From Clostridiaceae bacterium (GTDB lineage Bacteria > Bacillota > Clostridia > Oscillospirales > Acutalibacteraceae): DNA of 62,885 nt. The notes beneath the pieces are model-generated. The model was given only the letters and a program-made list of their open reading frames with translations. It was not told the DNA's origin and searched no databases. Location of the stretch: positions 1 through 62,885 of the forward strand of contig JAETSR010000012.1 in the NCBI GenBank assembly GCA_021769555.1, read 5' to 3'. Made by a program: the position numbers and the translations under genes. Below are positions 57,005 through 62,885 of this stretch, piece by piece; position 1 is the stretch's first letter; every line of letters begins with the position of its first letter.

Positions 57005-57835
57005 TTATAATAAATTTTTTAATTTCAGCCCGTCCCAGAGCTCCCTCAGCTCCCGGAGGGACTGGGGCCTCTGTGCCCTGTCTTCGCTAACGGCCCGGCC
57101 TGCAAGCTGAAAGCTCTCGTCGTTAAGGGGCCAGTCCTTCCTCTCCCGGCTGTAGTTCCCAAGGAGGGCAAAGGCCATCGCCCCGGCGGTGTAGACGTTT
57201 GTCACCTCTGTGAGCTCCGCTCCCAGCCGGAACTCCTCGGGGGACATGAATATGGAGCTGCCCCACATGCGGCCCATGGTGTTCGTGCAGGGCTTTTTAA
57301 TGAAGAAGTCCACGTCACATATGGTGGTTTTCCCGCTCTCAAAATCATACATAATGCTGCCGTCGTAAAAGTCCACCGCCAGGTAGCCCTGGGCATGGAC
57401 ATATATGAGGAAGTCCAGCACCTCCCCGAAAACATCCAGCCTGTTTTCAAGGGACAGGGCCATGAAGCGCCTATGCCCCTCGGGGTACATCCTGCCCATG
57501 CAGACGCCCCGGGCCCACTCGAAAACCATGCCGAAGCCCCCGCCCATGTCCCCGGCCCCGATAAGCTTGATTAGGTTGGGGTGGCGCAGGTCCTCATACA
57601 CCGGCAGGGAGGCCTTGAGCCGCTTTACGGCCTCAGCGGGCTCCCCGGGGCACCGGGCTGTTACCGCCCCGGCGAACTTTATAAAATACCGCCGGCCGCT
57701 ATCCTCTGTGCCGAAGCAGATATTCCCGGAGTCCTGGTCGTCGAACACCTTAAATACCCTGCCGTATTTTGAGAGAAAGCCGAAGTCGAAGGGCTCCCCC
57801 ATCTGAAACTCTACGCCGTCTAGTACTTGGGTCAT
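57005..57835 (-). CDS. Degenerate Ser/Thr protein kinase-like protein
   Basis: 276 residues with a recognisable kinase fold: a lysine in RRYFIKFAGAVTARCPGEPA near 48, a C-helix-like AVKRLKASLPVYEDLRHPNL, hinge FGMVFEWARGVCMGR, and an APE-like SSIFMSPEEFRLGAELTEV. The catalytic loop reads HAQGYLAVDFYDGSIMYDFE, so the usual HRD is AVD and the Asn position is Ser. The metal-binding DFG is replaced in TTICDVDFFIKKP by DVD. It may be weakly active or a pseudokinase sensor. Confidence 0.78.
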   Translation of the reverse strand: MTQVLDGVEFQMGEPFDFGFLSKYGRVFKVFDDQDSGNICFGTEDSGRRYFIKFAGAVTARCPGEPAEAVKRLKASLPVYEDLRHPNLIKLIGAGDMGGGFGMVFEWARGVCMGRMYPEGHRRFMALSLENRLDVFGEVLDFLIYVHAQGYLAVDFYDGSIMYDFESGKTTICDVDFFIKKPCTNTMGRMWGSSIFMSPEEFRLGAELTEVTNVYTAGAMAFALLGNYSRERKDWPLNDESFQLAGRAVSEDRAQRPQSLRELRELWDGLKLKNLL

Positions 57836-57889
57836 GTCTCTCCCCCCTAAAAGCGGTCAAGAGGACGCGCGGGCGTCCTCTATAAGCCG

Positions 57890-58780
57890 TTATTTGTCCC
57901 TGCCGCGCTCAAGCAGGTCAAGTATCTCCCGCTCAGTTTCCAGGTCGTAATCGCCGGTGAGGGAGCCGGGGTAGTGGTAGACTATCCCCGCCCGCTCGTT
58001 CTGTTCCAGGCGGTCCAGCAGGCCTTCCACGCCGTGCTCCCTTGCATAGCGCACAAAGGCGCGCATTCTGGGCTTTTGGAGCATACCCCTGCCACAGGGG
58101 AACTCCGGGCACTCCCAGCAGCCCTCAAGCCCTCTCTCCGTCACGCAGCCGTAGTTCTGGCATTCTTCCCAGGCCGCGCAGCCGTTCTGTTTGCAGCCCT
58201 TGCAGCCCTCGTTCTCGCTGCAAAGGCAGCAGGCAAGGCCGCAGTAGGCTATGCCCAGCTCCCGCCTCATCTTTGTGAAGCTCAGCCGGTAGTAGCCCTC
58301 ATAGTCCCGGAATTTCTCCGGGCCGGAGAAGCCCAGCTCCGCGAGTACAGCACGCCTGGCGGCAGCCTCCGGCACGGCCTTTGTGACCATGGAGCCCATG
58401 GGGAAGTCCCTGGGAAAGCGCTCGATGGCAAGGGCGCAGAGCTCTTTTATCACCTCCGGGCGCTCGTAATCCGCGCGAAGGTCCATCCGGAGCACGCCGG
58501 TCTCCCCGCCGAAAATCTCCAGGGTGCCCACGGCCTCCCCGGTGCCCTTGTCGATGACGGCGGGGCGGGCGTACTGGAAGACGTCGTTGTTCCAGAAGTG
58601 TATGGCCCGCTCCATCTCGTCCAAAGTGTGGAAGAGGAAACCGCCCACGCAGTTGTCGTCGTTCATCAGCGCCACTGCGGCGGGGTCGGAGTAGCACCGA
58701 AGAAGCTCCGGCGCGTCCTCCTTTTTCACCTGCCGCAGGATAAAGTTCTCGGTCTCATAGCGGTAGTCTTTCTCCGGCAT
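57890..58780 (-). CDS. GNAT acetyltransferase fused to a DUF3795 domain
   Basis: 296 residues. Residues 1-175 are GNAT-like (YRYETENFILRQVKKEDAPE; late FSGPEKFRDYEGYYRLSFTK). Residues 178-290 are a DUF3795-type cysteine block: AYCGLACCLCSENEGCKGCK, then GCAAWEECQNYGCVTERGLE, then CWECPEFPCGRGML. The start overlaps the GH130 gene stop by one base. The cysteine module may bind metal and serve as a sensing or delivery domain; unproven. Confidence 0.82.
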   Translation of the reverse strand: MPEKDYRYETENFILRQVKKEDAPELLRCYSDPAAVALMNDDNCVGGFLFHTLDEMERAIHFWNNDVFQYARPAVIDKGTGEAVGTLEIFGGETGVLRMDLRADYERPEVIKELCALAIERFPRDFPMGSMVTKAVPEAAARRAVLAELGFSGPEKFRDYEGYYRLSFTKMRRELGIAYCGLACCLCSENEGCKGCKQNGCAAWEECQNYGCVTERGLEGCWECPEFPCGRGMLQKPRMRAFVRYAREHGVEGLLDRLEQNERAGIVYHYPGSLTGDYDLETEREILDLLERGRDK

Positions 58781-59778
58781 TACTTATTCTCCTGGTCGCC
58801 GACCTCCATGGGGTACTTGCGCATATAGGCGAACAGCTCGTCCACGGTGGTGAAGGCAAGGCCCGTCACCGTGTCGGCGGCGCCGTAGTAGATGGTTATG
58901 CGGCCGGTCTCGGGGTCTGTCAAAGTGGCGCAGGGGAAGGTGACGTTGGGCACGTCCCCGGTGAGCTCGTAGTCCACCTCGGGGCCGAACACGTAGAAGC
59001 TGCCCCGCTCCTTCACTATCCAGGGGCGGTCGATGTCAAGAAGGGCCGTGCCGAAGCGGTACACGAAGCCGTTGCAGCTGTTCAGAACGCCGTGGTAAAT
59101 CATGAGCCAGCCCTCGTCGGTCTCGATGGGGGTGGGGCCGGGGCCGACTTTCTTAGACTGCCAGCCGTTTGCCGTGCCGAAGAGCCAGCGGTGCTTGCCC
59201 CAGTAGCAGAGGTCCGGGGACTCGCTGTAGAAGATGTCGCCGAAGGGGGTGTGGCCGGTGTCGCTGGGGCGGCTGACCATGGCGTAGTTTCCGTTTATCT
59301 TCCTGGGGAAGAGCACGCCGTTGCGGTTATAGGGCAGGAAAGCGTTCTCAAGCTGGTGGAAGGTCTTGAAGTCCTCGGTCCAGCCAATGCCGATGGTGGG
59401 GCCGTGGTAGCCGTTGCACCAGGTGATATAGTATTTGCCGTCAATGAAGCATACCCGGGGGTCGTAGCGGTACTCCTTCCTGATAACGTCCTTCTCGCCC
59501 TCGAAGACAATGGGGTCGTGGTTTATGTTCCAGTGAATGCCGTCCTCTGAGAAGCCGGCGAAGATGTCCATTTCCACGCCCCTGTTGTCGCAGCGGAACA
59601 CGCCGGCGTAGCTGTCCCCAAAGGGCACCACAGCGGAATTGAAGATACTGTTTGAGGTGGGTATAGCGTCGCGCTTTATAATGGGATTCTCCGTGTAACG
59701 CCAGACGGGCTTGTCGTACCCTGCGGGCTTATCCTGCCAGGGCATATTGGGGAGAGCGGGCCTGCCGATAATCTTTGC
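58780..59778 (-). CDS. Glycoside hydrolase family 130 mannoside phosphorylase-like enzyme
   Basis: 332 residues from ATG at 59778 behind GGAGTGATTTCA. Five-bladed propeller of GH130: IFNSAVVPFGDSYAGVFRCD near 43, YRYDPRVCFIDGKYYITWCN near 100 (the Asp is the expected catalytic acid), GNGVLFPRKINGNYAMVSRP-like block, and GWLMIYHGVLNSCNGFVYRF. GH130 enzymes phosphorolyse beta-mannosides, as in gut Firmicutes degrading mannan. Specificity is not certain. No transporter gene is adjacent. Confidence 0.9.
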   Translation of the reverse strand, partial: AKIIGRPALPNMPWQDKPAGYDKPVWRYTENPIIKRDAIPTSNSIFNSAVVPFGDSYAGVFRCDNRGVEMDIFAGFSEDGIHWNINHDPIVFEGEKDVIRKEYRYDPRVCFIDGKYYITWCNGYHGPTIGIGWTEDFKTFHQLENAFLPYNRNGVLFPRKINGNYAMVSRPSDTGHTPFGDIFYSESPDLCYWGKHRWLFGTANGWQSKKVGPGPTPIETDEGWLMIYHGVLNSCNGFVYRFGTALLDIDRPWIVKERGSFYVFGPEVDYELTGDVPNVTFPCATLTDPETGRITIYYGAADTVTGLAFTTVDELFAYMRKYPMEVGDQENK

Positions 59779-59907
59779 CATTGAAATCACTCCTATAATA
59801 ATAATCCGGGCTTAAGGCTATTATAACTCATACTTCCGCAGAAAGAAAGGAGTATTTTGCACATAAAGATAAATTTTTCAAAAATTTGAGATTTTTTGGA
59901 TTTTCAT

Positions 59908-59936
59908 TTGACAAACGCCTCCAAATGGGGTACAAT
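59908..59936 (+). promoter_or_regulatory. Promoter of tRNA-Arg
   Basis: TTGACA 59908-59913 and TACAAT 59931-59936, spacer 17, start near 59943. Confidence 0.75.
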
Positions 59937-59948
59937 AGTGGGGCAGAA

Positions 59949-60023
59949 GCCTCCTTAGTTAAATGGATATAATAAGCCCCTCCTAAGGGCTAGTTGAGGG
60001 TTCGATTCCCCCAGGGGGTGCCA
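59949..60023 (+). tRNA. tRNA-Arg (anticodon CCU)
   Basis: 75 bases including encoded CCA. Acceptor GCCTCCT pairs with AGGGGGT, D-arm GTTA/TAAT, anticodon stem AGCCC/GGGCT with loop CTCCTAA (anticodon CCT), T-arm GAGGG-TTCGATT-CCCCC with slight asymmetry, discriminator G. Reads AGG, a codon used very often by genes of this window. Confidence 0.92.
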
Positions 60024-60042
60024 CGCTATAAACAGAGCGACG

Positions 60043-60080
60043 TAATAGAAGTCTGCAATGCAGACTTCTATTATTATTTT
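60043..60080 (+). terminator. Perfect 14-base-pair terminator after tRNA-Arg
   Basis: TAATAGAAGTCTGC (60043-60056), loop AAT, GCAGACTTCTATTA (60060-60073), then TTATTTT. The symmetry is longer and more AT-rich than the other terminators here. Confidence 0.8.
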
Positions 60081-60098
60081 AATGGAGGCTTGCCGGTT

Positions 60099-61682
60099 AT
60101 GGAGACAAATCTGCAAAGCAACGGGCCTGCAAAGGTATTCTGTGTTCTCAGCGGAATTTTGGCCGCGCTGACGGGGCTGTTCTACGGCCTCATGCTGGTT
60201 TTCAATTTTACGGACGCCGGGGAGTACAGGCTGCTTATGCTTGGGTTTCTTTTCCTGGCCGCGTCCGCTCTATATGCTGTGTACCGCATTCCGGCCGACC
60301 TTCTTTCAGACCGGCGGAAAATTATTGGGTGGAGCCTTGCTGCTGCATTGCTCCTGATGGCCCAGCTTCGGTTTGTGAAAGCCATATATGGAAACATCGC
60401 CTATGATTTCAACTACCTGTACGTGGCAGCCCGAGGCTTGGCCTGGGAGGGGACCCTGGGCGGTGTAGCGGAATATTTTGCCCGCTTCCCCAACAACCTG
60501 TTTCTGGCCCTGGCCTTCGCTGTGGTGGTGAAGCTGGCCACCCTGTTCGGGGTTACCAATCTGATGGCCGTGCTCACCGTGTGCAGTGTCGCCGCTGTAG
60601 ACGCAGCTGTGGTGCTGACATGGTTTTGCGCCAAAAAAATCAGCCCCCGCGCACCGAGGATGTTTTTTCTGTTCAGTGTGCCAATGATACTGTTTCACTA
60701 TGGAATAGTAAACCCATATTCCGATACATTCGGAATGCTCATCCCGCCCCTTTTGCTCTTTTTGTACCTATACATGCCCCAGAGAAAGCCCGCCGCACTC
60801 GCTTTCTCCTCCCTGATGGGGCTGACTGCCGCCATCGGTTACAAAATCAAGCCCCAGACAGTGATTATGGCCATTGCCATCATTTTGGCTGAGGTGTTCT
60901 ATGAGAGGCCCTCCCGGGAGCGCTTTGCCGCTTTGGGAAAGGGCCTACTGTGTTTTGCTCTGGCGCTGGCTGTGAGCACTTCGGGGCTGAATTTTCTTAT
61001 CCGCGCCGCGACCCGGGACGCCATCACACCGGAAATGATTGCCGAAAACGAGACCCCCTTTACCCATTACCTAATGATGGGCCTAAACCCTGACACCGGC
61101 GGATTTATCAGCAGCGAGGACTACAGCGCCACCAACGCCCTGAAAAGCAGAGAGGAAAAAATTGCGTACAATCTTCAGGTCGCCGGCCAGCGCCTGGGAG
61201 AAATGGGGCCGGTTGGCTATGCCAGATTCCTGATTCAAAAGGGCCGCAGTAATTTCAACAGCATATATATGGACAGCTGGGTCCGGTCCCCCTTCCCCAG
61301 CGAGGACCCGCTGAGCCGCTTTATCCAGCAAAACTTCTGTCAGGGCGGGAGCGGATTTAAGGTCTATATGCAGTTTCTCGAGGCCATATGGGTGCTCCTG
61401 CTGGTCCTTTGGATTCTGCCACTGGTCCTTCGCCCCAAAAGCTGGCGGGATAAGACCGGGACTGTTCTGCGGCTGGCTGTAATGGGCTACACGATTTTCC
61501 AGCTTCTTTTCGAGGGAGGCCCCCGCTATAAATTCCATCTGTTCCCCATTTTTATACTTTTGGCCGTATGGGGGGTGAATGAGGTATTTCCGGCTGGGCG
61601 CCGGAACGCCTCCTTCTTGAAGTTCACGTTCGAGGGCTTGTCGTCACAGCAGGAAATTTCGGAAAATGATATAGTTATGTAA
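60099..61682 (+). CDS. GT-C-like multi-pass membrane protein
   Basis: 527 residues from ATG at 60099 behind GGAGG (60084-60088). About eleven hydrophobic segments; an early outer loop NIAYDFNYLYVAARGLAWEG near 105 has the acidic pattern of GT-C glycosyltransferases. Soluble loop near 330-420. It may transfer sugars or lipids to envelope polymers; not proven. Immediately downstream of tRNA-Arg and upstream of a radical SAM gene. Confidence 0.75.
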   Translation: METNLQSNGPAKVFCVLSGILAALTGLFYGLMLVFNFTDAGEYRLLMLGFLFLAASALYAVYRIPADLLSDRRKIIGWSLAAALLLMAQLRFVKAIYGNIAYDFNYLYVAARGLAWEGTLGGVAEYFARFPNNLFLALAFAVVVKLATLFGVTNLMAVLTVCSVAAVDAAVVLTWFCAKKISPRAPRMFFLFSVPMILFHYGIVNPYSDTFGMLIPPLLLFLYLYMPQRKPAALAFSSLMGLTAAIGYKIKPQTVIMAIAIILAEVFYERPSRERFAALGKGLLCFALALAVSTSGLNFLIRAATRDAITPEMIAENETPFTHYLMMGLNPDTGGFISSEDYSATNALKSREEKIAYNLQVAGQRLGEMGPVGYARFLIQKGRSNFNSIYMDSWVRSPFPSEDPLSRFIQQNFCQGGSGFKVYMQFLEAIWVLLLVLWILPLVLRPKSWRDKTGTVLRLAVMGYTIFQLLFEGGPRYKFHLFPIFILLAVWGVNEVFPAGRRNASFLKFTFEGLSSQQEISENDIVM

Positions 61683-61712
61683 ACAACTCGCACCGATAGG
61701 GGATTAATCACT

Positions 61713-62771
61713 ATGATAAATATCGACTTTTTGGTAACCGGGTGCAGCACGCGCTGCCGTCACTGTTATGTTAATGGCGGCCCAGGCCCCATAATGCCTG
61801 TAGAGGACGTATTGCTGTGCATAGAACGCCTGGATGCCCTGGCTTCTTACTTGCCAAAAACGATTAGCTTCACCCTGGACCATGAGCCTCTGGGACATCC
61901 GCAGATTGAACAGATTATCCGTGCGGCCTCTCGGACGGTCCATATAGAAAATTATCATCATGGGATGACCTCCGGGATGGGCCTCATGGGCAGAGAGGAC
62001 CGGCGCAAAGTCGTTCGCGCCTATTTTGACTGCGGGTACCGTGATTTTGGCATTACCATACATGGAAACGAAGCCCATCACGATGAAATCACCCGCCGCA
62101 AAGGCTCTTACGCGGCCGCAGTCAAGGCGGGAGAGTTTTTTAAATCCGAAGGCGCGGAACTCAGCGTCTCCCTTATGCTGAACCGCTTTTTTGCGGAGGA
62201 CTCACACAGCATTTCCAATCTCCTGAAACAGCTGCAGCCCAATTATATCTATTTTGCCATACCCATCTACACGCCCCACCGGAACATGCGGGACTTTGAG
62301 CCGTACCGGGCGTCGCTGGAGATTTTGAAGAGCCTGCATAGCCGCCTGGAGGAGTGGGGTCAAGACGCAGCTGCAATCATACGGCAGGCGGAGCGGAACA
62401 CAACCGCAGCTGTGGCTGATTGTTTGGCCGGCGGGTTAGATATACCGTCGCTGTTTGCTGAGAAGCAGGATGAATTGTACCTGTCTCTGCACCAGGACTG
62501 TATGTTATATGTGGGCAATTCCGGTGTGGAAACCCACTGCTTGGGGGATATTCGCAGCCTGGATTTAAGGTCAACGGCAGAGGTCATCACAGCGCTGCCG
62601 GGGAACCGGGATTACGGCGCGTTTTACAATACGGCGGTTTTGCCTCCTGTGAAGGACCTTATTTCCGCATTACGGGATTTGCCTCCGCACACGCTTTTCG
62701 GCGACTTCCCCAGTGTGATTTACCGCGGGCTCAGCGAATTAAATGTGCCATTGTTAAAGCTGCAAACATAA
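61713..62771 (+). CDS. Radical SAM protein
   Basis: 352 residues. The N-terminus has the cluster motif TGCSTRCRHCYVNGG (CxxxCxxC at 10-17), followed by a TIM-barrel-like region with ISFTLDHEPLGHPQIEQIIR and FGITIHGNEAHHDEITRRKG. C-terminal cysteines occur in HQDCMLYVGNSGVETHCLGD near 264-283 but do not form a full SPASM set. The reaction is unknown; peptide or cofactor modification is a common role. Ribosome site AGGGGATTAATCACT. No obvious precursor peptide gene was found beside it. Confidence 0.82.
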   Translation: MINIDFLVTGCSTRCRHCYVNGGPGPIMPVEDVLLCIERLDALASYLPKTISFTLDHEPLGHPQIEQIIRAASRTVHIENYHHGMTSGMGLMGREDRRKVVRAYFDCGYRDFGITIHGNEAHHDEITRRKGSYAAAVKAGEFFKSEGAELSVSLMLNRFFAEDSHSISNLLKQLQPNYIYFAIPIYTPHRNMRDFEPYRASLEILKSLHSRLEEWGQDAAAIIRQAERNTTAAVADCLAGGLDIPSLFAEKQDELYLSLHQDCMLYVGNSGVETHCLGDIRSLDLRSTAEVITALPGNRDYGAFYNTAVLPPVKDLISALRDLPPHTLFGDFPSVIYRGLSELNVPLLKLQT

Positions 62772-62774
62772 AAG

Positions 62775-62806
62775 CACCGGATTTCTCCGGTACTTTTGCT
62801 TTTATA
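62775..62806 (+). terminator. Terminator after the radical SAM gene
   Basis: AGCACCGGA / TCCGGTACT hairpin followed by TTTGCTTTTA. Confidence 0.8.
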
Positions 62807-62815
62807 CCCTCTGTC

Positions 62816-62885
62816 TCACACTGTCACCGTACAAAAGTCAAACCCCTTCTCCATCTCCCCCGAGAGCTTCACAATAAACCCGGCC
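62816..62885 (-). CDS. C-terminus of a leftward gene (partial)
   Basis: The last 22 codons of a minus-strand frame end at TGA 62818-62816 and include AGFIVKLSGEMEKGFDFCTV. The gene runs off the right edge. Too short to identify. Confidence 0.45.
   Translation of the reverse strand, partial: AGFIVKLSGEMEKGFDFCTVTV

Overview
The window looks like a chromosomal segment of a GC-rich, Gram-positive anaerobe of the class Clostridia, most likely an Oscillospiraceae/Ruminococcaceae-type gut bacterium. This is an inference from the gene set (EcfA1/EcfA2/EcfT transporter, ClpE-like unfoldase, TagD, CvpA, DUF5711, DUF3795, DUF6199, XpaC/TelA), from strong AGGAGG-type ribosome binding sites, from TTGACA-17-TATAAT promoters, and from heavy use of AGG and ATA codons. 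No complete insertion sequence, CRISPR array, prophage or rRNA operon was found. One tRNA gene, tRNA-Arg(CCU), is present.

Layout. Positions 1-4560 hold a zinc-ribbon membrane protein, a lipoprotein and an orphan RepA-type ATPase, interleaved with small two-RNA loci. Positions 4561-9257 hold three FtsX-like permeases. Positions 9380-13230 carry leuB, rpmB and a small HTH gene, interrupted by four more two-RNA loci. From 13.2 to 17.8 kb come an acyltransferase-like membrane protein, a dCMP deaminase, a large GT-C-like membrane protein and rsmA. From 17.9 to 23.5 kb is an envelope-stress-like block (TPM, LemA-like, TelA, XpaC), then a PfkB kinase and a lipoprotein. From 23.9 to 26.5 kb are a MATE exporter and a PHP phosphoesterase. 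From 26.6 to 46.5 kb lies a long leftward array: glmM, methyltransferases, CAT-like, ecfA1, a cargo block, ecfA2-ecfT, an AviRa-like methyltransferase, truA, DUF5711, cvpA, pgsA and clpE. From 46.6 to 50.5 kb are a zinc-ribbon kinase, a broken acetyltransferase, and ruvB/ruvA/ruvC. From 50.6 to 55.6 kb are yfbR, dusB, polA and tagD. The right end holds NYN, HD, kinase-like, GNAT-DUF3795 and GH130 genes leftward, then tRNA-Arg, a GT-C-like membrane protein and a radical SAM protein rightward.

The most striking signal is nine compact loci of three unrelated classes. Each encodes a 28-38 residue hydrophobic or amphipathic peptide, and eight of them face a short convergent RNA with its own consensus promoter. 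This is the layout of type I toxin-antitoxin modules. In the three P loci the two RNAs share a bidirectional terminator and carry matching direct repeats over the peptide's Shine-Dalgarno and start, as in the par (Fst) locus of plasmid pAD1. In the H and L classes the peptide's stop codon lies within or at the edge of the terminator hairpin. One H locus carries a nested-palindrome insertion in its leader, and an orphan antitoxin-like RNA lies upstream of polA.

Second, the normally contiguous ecfA1-ecfA2-ecfT-truA block is split. The cargo includes an ANT(6)-like adenylyltransferase and an AviRa-like 23S rRNA methyltransferase, and a CAT-like acetyltransferase lies just upstream. This resembles an intrinsic-resistance cluster set within housekeeping genes. 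Third, a family of three-hairpin intergenic cassettes is dispersed at four sites.
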